The position numbers were made by a program, and so were the translations under genes. Shown here one piece after another: positions 23,821 to 33,000 of a stretch of DNA of 64,000 bases. Within the stretch, counting starts at the first letter, position 1. Each line of letters opens with the position of its first letter. The notes under the pieces were generated by a model, which was not told the origin of the DNA, ran no database searches, and saw only the letters and a program-made list of their open reading frames with translations. The stretch comes from CAIQQQ01 sp037445025 (lineage in GTDB: Bacteria; Pseudomonadota; Alphaproteobacteria; Acetobacterales; Acetobacteraceae), in assembly GCA_037445025.1 (NCBI GenBank), contig JBBILI010000020.1:1-64000 (forward strand). The letters are read 5' to 3'.

Positions 23821-24571
23821 ATTCCTTTGCGATCTGGCAGGTGTGATCCTGCAGTTCCTCGCCGTTGCCGCGTTGGCCAACCATGAGGTCCACTTTGCCG
23901 TCGAGCAGGACGAAACCGTCCTGGCCATCGGCGAAAGTCTCACCGACCACAACGAGCGTGTGCCGGCCCAACTCGGCCGGGCCGATATACGGGTCGGCCG
24001 CGAGGCGGAGGAACGGGTTGTCCATGAGATCGGTGCCGTTGAGCCGGGTCGCGCGGTAGGGATGACCGAGCAGGGTGATGGTGGTCGGCACCGGGCCGAA
24101 CCCCGGCCGGGCCGCATCGAGAGTCTGCTTCACATCAGGACGCAGGCAGTCGATATGGATGTGCAGCTGGTTCTGGGAGCGTCCACCGGGAGCATTGATG
24201 GCCAGCGCGGTCGCGTCGCGCGGCAGGTCATGGCCGAGCCTGGCATAGACCAGCCCGCGGGAGAGCCAGGCCTGCGCAAAGAAGTTCGGCTCGCCCGGCG
24301 CCAGGATGGCCGGGTCCTCGATGCCGGTGATCTTCTCGGTCGGCATCAGCAGATACTGCGCCACCCCCTCCAGGTCCTTCAGCAGCACCCAGCCGCTCGG
24401 TGCCCCCGGCGGCAGCACCACCGCGGCGCAGGGGGCCGGATTGCCGTTCGCCTCGGCATCGGGGACGCATTTGTCGTGCAACAGATGCCACAGCGCATCG
24501 GGGTTGGCGGCCTGGGCGCGGGAGCCGGCCAGGGCCAGGAACAGGGCCAAAAGCCAGGGGAGACGTTTCAT
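23819..24571 (-). CDS. cdh: CDP-diacylglycerol diphosphatase
   Basis: A 250-residue exported protein of the Cdh family, which splits CDP-diacylglycerol into phosphatidate and CMP. After a signal peptide (LPWLLALFLALAGSRAQA) come NPDALWHLLHDKCVP, VLLKDLEGVAQYLLMPTEKI, a HIT-like GGRSQNQLHIHIDCL catalytic histidine motif, and a C-terminal HTLVVVGETF segment. I start at ATG 24569-24571, which gives the signal peptide. The upstream open codons encode an unrelated Arg-rich stretch. It is downstream of the large hybrid kinase on the same strand (68-bp gap). Confidence 0.9.
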   Translation of the reverse strand: MKRLPWLLALFLALAGSRAQAANPDALWHLLHDKCVPDAEANGNPAPCAAVVLPPGAPSGWVLLKDLEGVAQYLLMPTEKITGIEDPAILAPGEPNFFAQAWLSRGLVYARLGHDLPRDATALAINAPGGRSQNQLHIHIDCLRPDVKQTLDAARPGFGPVPTTITLLGHPYRATRLNGTDLMDNPFLRLAADPYIGPAELGRHTLVVVGETFADGQDGFVLLDGKVDLMVGQRGNGEELQDHTCQIAKE

Positions 24572-24639
24572 CGGCAAAGGTCCGTGCGCGGTTTCGTGCC
24601 TTCCGGCATGGCGATCCTGCGGCGGAAACATGTTCCGTT

Positions 24640-27600
24640 TCAATCGCCTTCGAACGATGTCTCGCCCAGTGCCTCGATCAGCGCCGCCACCCGGAACGGC
24701 TTGGGCAGAACCGGCCATCGGAGGCGGCTGGCATCCACCTGGCGGGTGTCGCCGGAGGTCAGCACCACGGCAAGCCCGGGCCGCAGCAGTTCGGCCGCCT
24801 CGGCCAGCGTCGGCCCGTCCATGCCGCCGGGCAGCAGGATGTCGGTGAACAGCAGATCCACCGGCCGGTTCTCGCGCAGCCGCTCCAGCGCCTCCTCGCC
24901 CGAGCTGACCGCCTCGGCTTCGAAGCCGAGCTGGCGGAAGATGCGCAGCATGGTCGCGCGCAGGTCGTCGCGGTCCTCCACCAGCAGGGCATGGCCACGC
25001 AGACGGCGTGCCGGACGGACGGTGGCCGGCTTCGGCAGATGCGCCTGCGCGTCGTCGATCAGTGGGAAATACAGGTCGATCCGCGTGCCGGTGCCGGGCG
25101 TGCTCTCGATGCTGAGCCGGCCCTGGCTCTGGTGCACAAAGCCGTATACCATGCTGAGTCCGAGGCCGCTGCCGGTGCCCAGCGGCTTGGTGGTGAAGAA
25201 CGGCTCGAGGATGCGCGGCAGGATGGCCGGATCGATGCCGCTGCCGGTGTCCGCCACCCGCACCCTGATGTAGCTGCCCGGCGGCACCGCATCCGGCAGG
25301 CTGGCCAGGCTGCGGCGCAGCAGCACCGACTTCACGCTGATCTCGATCCGTCCACCGCCGACAGGCGAGTCGATGGTGCCCAGCGCGTCGCGCGCGTTGA
25401 TGGCGAGATTCATCAGCGCGTTCTCGAACTGGCCGGGATCGATGGCAACCGGCAGGGCGCCGTCCGGCGGCAAGATCTGAACCACGTGCCGGTCGCCGAC
25501 CGCACGCACCAGCAGCGGCTGCAGCCCGGCCACCAGAGCGCCGAGGTCGGTCACCACCGGGCGCAGCGACTGGCGGCGGGCGTAGGACAGCATCTGCCCG
25601 GTCAGCTCGCCGCTGCGACGGGCGGCGTGGAGCGCCGGCTCCAGCATGTCGCGCAGGCCGGCGTTGATGCCGGGGGTCTCCAGCGCGGATTCCAGGTTGA
25701 GGCCGATCACGTTCAGCAAGTTGTTGAAGTCGTGGGCGATGCCGCCGGTGATTTGACCGATGGTCTTGAGCTTCTCGGCCCGCAGCAGGGCGTCGGCGGC
25801 CAGCTTCTGGTCGGTGATGTCCTGAATCACGCCGGCGATGCCGGTGATGCGCCCCTGCGCGTCACGCCGCGGGCGTGAAAGCTCGCGCAGCACCCGCGTC
25901 TCGCCGGAGGGGCGGATGATGCGGTACTCCATCTGGTGGTCGGTGCCGCTCTCGCGCATGCGGCGATAGCCGTCTCTGAAGCCCTCGCGGTCATCCGGGT
26001 GGATGCAGGCCAGAATCGCCGCGGGCTCGGGGGCGAAATGCACGGGGTCGCGGCCCAGGATCGCATAGGTCTCGGGCGACCAGACCACCCGGCGGGGTTC
26101 GAACACCAGGCTCCAGGTGCCCATGCCGGCCAGCCGCGCGGCATCGACGAGGTCGGCGGTGCGGGCGGTCAAGGCTTCGGTGAGCTCGGCCAGCGCCTCG
26201 TTCTTGTGGCGCAGCTCGTTGCGGGCGCGCTCCATCTCCGAGACGTCCCAGATCACGGCGAGATAGGCGGCGCGGCCCTGCCAGGTGATGGCGTGCGAGG
26301 CGACCCGCACGGCGATCATCTCGCCGGTGGCACTGACATGGGTGGCACTCGCCATGGCGCCGGGGTTGCTCAGCGCGGCCACGGCGAAGCGCAGCCGCAT
26401 GTGCTCGGCGTCGGGGGAGACGTCGCGCACCGTGCGGCGCAGGAACGCCTCGCGCGGCCAGCCGTAGCGTGAGACCGCGGCGCCGTTGACCTCGAGGAAG
26501 GCCAGCGTCTCGGCGTCGCACACCCACATCGGCATGGGGTTGCCCTGGAACAGCAGGCGGAACGAGGCCTCGCGCTCCTCGCGCTCCTGCGCCTCGGCTC
26601 GCCGCTCGGTGATGTCGGTCTGGATCGCGATAAAGTGGGTCAGCCGGTCCTCATCGAACACCGGGGTGATGTCCAGCTCCACCCAGTGCGGCGTGCCGTT
26701 GGCGCGGTAATTCTGCAGGGCAACGGAGATCGGTTCGGCCGCATCGAGAGCGCTGCGGATCTGCCGCAGCGTGGCCTGGTCGGTCGACGGCCCCTGCAGC
26801 AGACGCGGCGTCTGGCCCAGCAGCGCCGCTTCCGTGTGGCCGGACATCTCGCAGGCCGTGCGGTTGGCGTAGACGATGCGCGGGCCGGGCTGGTCCAGCG
26901 GGCTGGCCTCGGTGATCAGGACGCCGCTGCGCGCGGCCCCGAGGGCACGGCGCAGCAGGGTGCGCTCGGAATCGGCGATCTTGCGCAGCAGCAGCGGCCG
27001 CAGCACGACGGCGATGGCGGCGAGCTCGTCCAGCACCTCCGCCAGGTCGTCGCGGGGGGCTGCGAACAGCAGAGTCACGATGAAGGCGCGCCCACCCGCC
27101 TGGAACGACTGCGACACCTGGCTGCGGATTCCCGCCGCCGCCATCGGGCCGGCAAACGGCGACAGGGCGGCATATTGCGCCAGATCCTGCAGGATGACGC
27201 CGCTTTCGCGCAGCATGGCCTGCCCGGCGAGGCTTTCATGCGGCTCGGGGAACTGGGTACGCAGCCAGTCACCCAGCCTGGCGAAGGGCGGTGCGGACCA
27301 GCAGGCCACCTGGTGCATCCGGCGGTCCGCGCTGCTGCTCTCGGTCATCAGCGCCAGCTGGGCCGCGAAACCGCCCGCGAGCTGGCGCAGCGATTCATGC
27401 GCGGCCTCCTGCCAGTCGGGCGCGCTGCCGAAGGCGGCCAGCACGGCCTCGCTGCGGGCACGGCTGCGCTCCAGCGTCCGGCGTGTGCGAGCATGGCCGA
27501 CCTCGCGCTCCACCACCGGGCCGAGCCGTTCGGCCAGCCGGTCCTTCAGCACGACGTCGACGATGCCGCGGCGCATCATCTCGGCCACCACCTCCTCGCC

Positions 27601-27870
27601 CACGGTGCCGGTGACCAGCACCACCGGGGACGGGACGGCCAGCTCGGCGAGCAGCTCCAGCACGCGGGCGACGTCAAGAAGCGGCATGGACTGGTCGCAC
27701 AGCACGATGTCCCAGTCCTGCGCGGCCAGCGCCGCACGCAGCCCGGCCTCGGACTCCACACGCCGGGTTGCCACGCAGAGGTGGAACTTGTTCAGCGCAT
27801 GGACAGCCAGCAGGGCATCGTCGGCGCTGTCCTCCACCATGAGGACCTGGAAGGGACCGTGCAGAGCCAT
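24640..27870 (-). CDS. hybrid sensor histidine kinase: receiver, LOV-like PAS, two PAS, kinase, receiver
   Basis: A 1076-residue soluble hybrid kinase without membrane helices. Domains in order: receiver 1 (residues ~6-120, phospho-acceptor Asp59 in LCDQSMP); a GAF-like linker (~140-300); a LOV-like PAS (~312-425; NYRANGTPHWVELDITPV is typical) in which the flavin-adduct cysteine position is Pro355 (GQTPRLLQ); PAS 2 (~430-548); PAS 3 (~575-690); H-box GGIAHDFNNLLN with His713; HATPase (~805-935: NLAINARDAL, DTGSGID, GLGLSMVYG); and receiver 2 with Asp1010 (LLFTDILLP). The gene is immediately downstream of a receiver gene and a small kinase gene on the same strand. Signal and output are unknown. 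Confidence 0.9.
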   Translation of the reverse strand: MALHGPFQVLMVEDSADDALLAVHALNKFHLCVATRRVESEAGLRAALAAQDWDIVLCDQSMPLLDVARVLELLAELAVPSPVVLVTGTVGEEVVAEMMRRGIVDVVLKDRLAERLGPVVEREVGHARTRRTLERSRARSEAVLAAFGSAPDWQEAAHESLRQLAGGFAAQLALMTESSSADRRMHQVACWSAPPFARLGDWLRTQFPEPHESLAGQAMLRESGVILQDLAQYAALSPFAGPMAAAGIRSQVSQSFQAGGRAFIVTLLFAAPRDDLAEVLDELAAIAVVLRPLLLRKIADSERTLLRRALGAARSGVLITEASPLDQPGPRIVYANRTACEMSGHTEAALLGQTPRLLQGPSTDQATLRQIRSALDAAEPISVALQNYRANGTPHWVELDITPVFDEDRLTHFIAIQTDITERRAEAQEREEREASFRLLFQGNPMPMWVCDAETLAFLEVNGAAVSRYGWPREAFLRRTVRDVSPDAEHMRLRFAVAALSNPGAMASATHVSATGEMIAVRVASHAITWQGRAAYLAVIWDVSEMERARNELRHKNEALAELTEALTARTADLVDAARLAGMGTWSLVFEPRRVVWSPETYAILGRDPVHFAPEPAAILACIHPDDREGFRDGYRRMRESGTDHQMEYRIIRPSGETRVLRELSRPRRDAQGRITGIAGVIQDITDQKLAADALLRAEKLKTIGQITGGIAHDFNNLLNVIGLNLESALETPGINAGLRDMLEPALHAARRSGELTGQMLSYARRQSLRPVVTDLGALVAGLQPLLVRAVGDRHVVQILPPDGALPVAIDPGQFENALMNLAINARDALGTIDSPVGGGRIEISVKSVLLRRSLASLPDAVPPGSYIRVRVADTGSGIDPAILPRILEPFFTTKPLGTGSGLGLSMVYGFVHQSQGRLSIESTPGTGTRIDLYFPLIDDAQAHLPKPATVRPARRLRGHALLVEDRDDLRATMLRIFRQLGFEAEAVSSGEEALERLRENRPVDLLFTDILLPGGMDGPTLAEAAELLRPGLAVVLTSGDTRQVDASRLRWPVLPKPFRVAALIEALGETSFEGD

Positions 27871-27874
27871 GCGG

Positions 27875-28303
27875 CTATTCCGGCCGCGGCAGACGGTTGA
27901 TCAGGGCCCAGTAGAGGCCGAGCTGGCCCACCGTGTCCTGGAACTGGGTGAAGTCGATGGGTTTGCGGACATAGCTGTTCACGCCCAGCTCATAGCTGCG
28001 CAGCAGATCCTCCTGCTCGTCGGAGGAGGTAAGGATGACCACCGGCAGCACCCGCGTGCGCGGATCGCCGCGCAGACGCGTCAGCACCTCCAGCCCGTCG
28101 ACCCGCGGCAGCTTCACATCGAGCAGCACCACCAGCGGCGGATCGGCCAGCAGCTGCGGCCCGTCGAGCAGCATGGCCAGCGCCTCGGCGCCGTCACGCG
28201 CGATGCGCAGCGGGTTGCCTATCCGCGCCTTGGTCAGGGCACGCTTGATCAGCAGCAGATCGTTGTCGTCATCCTCGACGATGAGAATGCTATTGGGCAT
28301 CAC
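27875..28303 (-). CDS. stand-alone receiver protein (Rcp1-like response regulator)
   Basis: A 142-residue single receiver domain: ILIVEDDDNDLLLIKRAL supplies the acidic pocket, VVLLDVKLPRVDGLEVL the phospho-acceptor Asp, VVILTSSDEQEDLLRSYELG the switch Thr/Ser and YVRKPIDFTQF the conserved Lys. The elongated acidic DNDLLLIKRALTK helix is typical of the Rcp1 group that pairs with phytochrome-like kinases. No output domain is present, so it probably shuttles phosphate. It overlaps the kinase gene upstream by 14 bases and ends five bases before the large hybrid kinase. Confidence 0.92.
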   Translation of the reverse strand: MMPNSILIVEDDDNDLLLIKRALTKARIGNPLRIARDGAEALAMLLDGPQLLADPPLVVLLDVKLPRVDGLEVLTRLRGDPRTRVLPVVILTSSDEQEDLLRSYELGVNSYVRKPIDFTQFQDTVGQLGLYWALINRLPRPE

Positions 28304-29063
28304 GCACCTCCCGCGGCAGGGTCAGTGCGACAGTGGTGCCGACACCCTCCTCGCCTTCGATCGTCACGCAGCCCGCATGGCGGGCCACGATGCGGGCGAC
28401 GGTGACGAGGCCGATGCCGGTGCCCTCGAATTCATCATCACGATGCAGGCGCTGGAACGGCGCGAACAGCTTGTGGCGGTAGCGCATGTCGAACCCGGTG
28501 CCGTTGTCCACCACCACGACGGTGCTCCGTCCGTCTGTCACGACTTGGGTGCAGCTGATGGTCGCATGCGGCTGGCGGCGGGTGAACTTCCAGGCGTTGT
28601 CGAGCACGTTCTCAAAGGCGATCGCCAGCAGCCGCCCGTCGCCCTGCACCACCATGCCTGGCTGGATCACCAGGCAGACGGAACGGTCCGGGTCCCGCTC
28701 GACCAGTCGCTTGTGGATTTCGGTGAGCATCGCCGTGAGGTTGATCGGCTGACGCTCCACCTCGCCACGGCCAACGCGGGAGAGCTTGAGCAGATCGTCG
28801 ATCAGCAGGCTCATGCGTTCGCTGGCGCGAAAGATGCGCTGGAGGTAGTCGCGCGGCTCGTCGCTGAGCTCGGCGGCATGGTCCTCCATCAGCGCGCGGG
28901 AGAAGCTGTTGATGGCCCGCAGCGGCGAGCGCAGGTCGTGTGCCACGGAATAGGTGAAGGATTCCAGCTCCTTCACCGCTGCAGCCAGCTCACGCGTGCG
29001 GTCTTCGACCATCGCTTCGAGCGCGGCGGCCGGGTTCGGCACGGCTGGGAGGTCGGAGGACAT
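28290..29063 (-). CDS. histidine kinase (phytochrome-kinase-like transmitter without sensor domain)
   Basis: A 257-residue kinase consisting of little more than a transmitter. A short coiled segment (EAMVEDRTRELAAAVKELE) leads into the H-box FTYSVAHDLRSPLRAINSF, then the N-box AFENVLDNAWKF, G1 VVVDNGTGFDM, the F-box LFAPFQRLH and G2 FEGTGIGLVTVARI. This transmitter type is the one found at the C-terminus of bacteriophytochromes, but no photosensory or membrane part is encoded. I start at ATG 29061-29063 (MSSDLP); the open frame continues 32 codons upstream. It overlaps its receiver partner. Confidence 0.88.
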   Translation of the reverse strand: MSSDLPAVPNPAAALEAMVEDRTRELAAAVKELESFTYSVAHDLRSPLRAINSFSRALMEDHAAELSDEPRDYLQRIFRASERMSLLIDDLLKLSRVGRGEVERQPINLTAMLTEIHKRLVERDPDRSVCLVIQPGMVVQGDGRLLAIAFENVLDNAWKFTRRQPHATISCTQVVTDGRSTVVVVDNGTGFDMRYRHKLFAPFQRLHRDDEFEGTGIGLVTVARIVARHAGCVTIEGEEGVGTTVALTLPREVRDAQ

Positions 29064-29307
29064 GGATTGCCTTGGGATCGCTGTCGCATTGCCGCGGGTC
29101 CCGGACCATCCGTGACGATTCGCGTGGTTCCAGGCATCACCTGGGCGGGCATCTAGCACCGCAGCCCAAATCTAACACAACAGTAACCTTGCAATGCTCT
29201 CATAATCCCAGCGCAGGTCGTCAGGTCAGTCCTTGTTTGTCAATTATTCCCGCAAAAAGATGAAATCGTACCCGCCAGACAAAATTTTGCATTTATTTGC
29301 CGATACG

Positions 29308-29838
29308 TCAGTCCAGGCGCTTCAGCCCGGCCTGGTAGCGCTTCGCATTCGCCACGTACCCCTTGGCCGAGCCCAGCAGCTTTGCCACCGCGGCGGGATC
29401 GAGCTCGCGCATCACCTTGGCCGGGGCGCCGACGATCAGCGAATGCGGCGGGAACACCTTGCCCTCGGTGACCAGCGCGTTCGCCCCCACCAGGCAGCCC
29501 TCGCCGATCACGGCACCGTTGAGCACCGTGGCGCCCATGCCGATCAGCGATCCGGCGCCCACGCTGCAGCCATGCAGGATGGCATGGTGCCCCACCGTCA
29601 CATCAGCGCCGAGCATGAGCGGAAAGCCGATATCGGTGTGCAGCATCGCCCCTTCCTGGATGTTGGTCCGGTCGCCCACGTCGATCAGCTCGTTGTCGCC
29701 GCGCAGCACGGCGCCGAACCAGATACCGACATCCCGGCCCAGGCGCACGCGGCCGATGACATGGGCGTCCGGCGCGATCCACAGGGGCTCGCCGTCCGGC
29801 AGTTCGGGGGCGTGGCCATCGAGGGCGTAGAGCGGCAT
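29308..29838 (-). CDS. gamma-carbonic anhydrase family protein
   Basis: A 176-residue left-handed beta-helix protein of the gamma-class (CaiE/PaaY/YrdA) family. Hexapeptide strands start at APDAHVIGRVRLGRDVGIWFG; metal-ligand positions are in AMLHTDIGFPL and GHHAILHGCSVG, and the conserved VLRGDNELIDVGDRTNIQEG loop is present. Activity as a zinc carbonic anhydrase is possible, but many members show little. A 244-bp AT-richer gap separates it from the kinase operon on the same strand; within it lies a CAAAATTTTG palindrome (29280-29289). Confidence 0.9.
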   Translation of the reverse strand: MPLYALDGHAPELPDGEPLWIAPDAHVIGRVRLGRDVGIWFGAVLRGDNELIDVGDRTNIQEGAMLHTDIGFPLMLGADVTVGHHAILHGCSVGAGSLIGMGATVLNGAVIGEGCLVGANALVTEGKVFPPHSLIVGAPAKVMRELDPAAVAKLLGSAKGYVANAKRYQAGLKRLD

Positions 29839-30069
29839 GTTTCAAGCTCCCTGAACTGGCGCGTGACGTTCGCAACATGGCTGCCAGGGAGGGTGACCGG
29901 CAAGGGGTGGCGGAGCGTCTGCCGCATCGGCGGGCGGTCGCCAGGGCCCGTATCCGTAGGGATACTTAACCAAAGTTGACGTTTTGGTGTTGCTGCGGAT
30001 GCCTGATTGCGGGAAACACCTCCGTCTGGTCCGATAGGATGGACAGAGTGCGGACCGGGGAGATGCACG

Positions 30070-33000
30070 ATGACAACGAAAGTTTGGCTCGGCACAGGGA
30101 CGGATTGGTACACCGGCACCTGGTATCTCCCCAACGGGACCCCCACCACTCTCCCCGTCGCCGGCGATGTGTTGATCCTCGAAGTCAGTTCGTTGGCGGT
30201 CAGCGCCACCGACGTCACGAACAACGGGCTGCTCCCCACGCTTGACATCCAGTTCGGCGGCGCACCGACGCTCGATCTGACCGGCGAGACGATCAACCAG
30301 ACTTCAACGATCGAGACGCTCTACACCAACCTCAGCGGCACTGTGGTGTTCCGCGGCGCCTCCACCGATGCCGGCCAGTTCACCAGCCACGCCGCCGGTC
30401 TCACGCTCGGCATCGACATCGAGACGGCCTCCGGCAGCCAGACGCTGACCCTTACCAGCACGGGTACGCTGTCCGCCTACAATGGCGGCACGATCGCCGT
30501 CACCGGCACGGCGGGCGCCGGAATCGCCAACGCGGGCCTGTTCCAGGCCGGCATCGTTTCCGGCGGAACGGCCTATGCGGGGACCGTCACCGCCGCCCCC
30601 TCGATCGACAACACCGGCTCGATCGCCATCAACCCGCTCAGCACGATGACGTTGAGCGGTCCCGTCACCAACGAGTCGAGCGGGGCCATCACCGTCAACC
30701 AGGGCACCCTGGGCATCACCGGCACTCTGATCAACGCAGGGTCGATCTCCGCCAGCACCTTGGCCGTCGTGACGGTGAGCAACACCTTCACCAATCAGGC
30801 TGCTGCCAGCCTGTCCGACACCCTGGCCACGGTGAACCTCAACGGCAATGTCACCAACGCCGGCTCGATCTCGGAGTCGCAGGGCACGCTGAGCATCAAC
30901 GGCAGCCTCGGCAACAGCGGCGCGATCTCCGCCAACAACGGCACGCTGACTCTGCAAGGCTCCGAAAGCGGCCCCGGCAGCCTCACCGTGGTGAACGGCG
31001 GCACGCTGCAGTTCACCGGCGCCGCGGGGAACACCGTCGCCAGCTCCGGCACGATCACGGTCGGCACCGTCTCCAACCACGTCGCCTCGACCGGCACCCT
31101 CACCTCGACGCAGACGCTGGACCTCAGCGGCGCCCTGAACGTGCAGAGCCTCAGCACAGCGACCCTGAGCGCCGCGGCCACCAACGAGGCGGCCGGCACG
31201 ATCACCAACAACGGCACGCTGACCTTCAACGGTGGCCTGTCGAACAAGGGCAGCCTGACCGAGACGAGCGGCGCGTTGGCCGTGGCGAGCACGCTCTTCA
31301 ACACCGGCAGCATCGTCCAGACCGGCGGCACGCTGAGCGTTGCAAACGGGCTGATCAACTCCGCCACAGTGACCCTCAACGGCACCGACAGCATCACCGG
31401 CGGGCTCAGCAACACCGGGTTGGTCACCTATTCCGGCGGCTCGCTCGCGATCACCGGCGGGATCAACGGCAGCGGCACGCTTGCCATCGGCGACGGGCTG
31501 ATCGCCAACGTGTCCGGCACGGTGACCTCGGCGGCGAAGATCAGCTTCGCCACCGGCGTTGGCATCCTCAGCCTGGGCACCCCCCGCGCCTTCGCCGGCA
31601 CCATCACCAACCTGTCCGGCCATGACCTGATCGATCTCGTGGGCCTGGCCAACGCCACCGCCACCGTCAACGCCGGCGCGGTCACGGTGACGCAGAACGG
31701 CACCACGGCGCTGAGCTTCACCGCCACCGGCCTGACCTCGGGCCAGCTCTACGCGGTGTCGGACGGCAACGGCGGCACGATCCTGACGTTGAAGCAGTCC
31801 GGCACAACCGGGCCGATCAACGCCATCATCAACGGCGCCACCGGCGGGGGGACCCACCAATGGGCCGGCGCCAGCCCCACGGTGAGCTACTCGTTCGACA
31901 CAGCCAACGGCGGCTGGACCACCGCCGAGCAACAATCCTTCATCAACGGGCTCAGCCTGTATTCCGCGCTGGCCAAGATCAACTTCACCGCGGCCACCGG
32001 CGGCGCCACCGGGCAGATCGTGTTCACCCGCGGCAACGCCGGCACCGCCTTCACCAACCTTTCCTATGACAACACGACCGGCAACATGTCGTCGGCCAAC
32101 GTGGTGATCGGCACAAACGCGCTTAGCTTCCAGAATATCACCACCTTCGGCACCAGCGACACCACCAACCAGGGCGGCTATGGCTGGGACACGGTGCTGC
32201 ACGAGATCGGCCACGCCATCGGGTTCAACCACCCCGGCAACTACAACGAAACCGCTGACCTCGCGACGCAGCAGGCCTACTATAACGATACGCATCAGTA
32301 CACGCTGATGTCGTATTTCGGCGCCAGCTATTCCGGCGCCAACACCGTCGTCAACAGCATCTCGATCAACGACCAGACGCCGATGCTGTTCGATGTCGCC
32401 GCCATCCAGCAGATCTACGGCGCCAACACCACCACGCTCGCCGGCGGCGACACGTTCGGCTTCAACGCCAGCGCCGCCATCACCGGCAACACCGCGCTGA
32501 ACAGCGTCTACAACTTCAGCAGCAATGCCACCCCCGTCGCCACCCTGTGGGACGGCGGCGTCAACAACACGCTTGACGTGTCGGGCTTCAGCCAGGCCGG
32601 CACCGTCAACCTCAACGCCGGCGGGTTCAGCAGCGTCGATGGCATGACCAGCGACCTTGCCATCGCCTATGGCACCACCATCGACACGGCGGTGGGTGGC
32701 AGCGGCAACACCAGCTTCGTGGTCAACGGCGATTCCGACAGCATCCGCGGCGGCAGCGGCACCAACACCGTCGTCTTCTCCGGCAACAGATCCGCCTACA
32801 CCATCGCTTTCAACGCGGGCACCGTCACGGTCGCCAGCGGCGGCGTCACCGACACGCTGACCAACGTGCAGTCGCTCCAGTTCGCCGACCAGACCGTGGC
32901 GGCCTGTTTCACCGCCGGCACCCGCATCCGCACCGAGCGTGGCGATGTGGCGATCGAATCGCTGCGCGCCGGTGAGGACTGGGCGATCACCGCCTCGGGC

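Noticed and set aside
29977..29982. TTGACG as the -35 box for the Hint metallopeptidase
   Set aside because: No acceptable -10 sequence lies 16-18 bases downstream, so it is not listed as a promoter.
30500..31500. CRISPR-like or tandem DNA repeat within the Hint protein gene
   Set aside because: The protein repeats are loose and vary in length. No DNA unit recurs at fixed spacing, so there are neither spacers nor true tandem DNA repeats.
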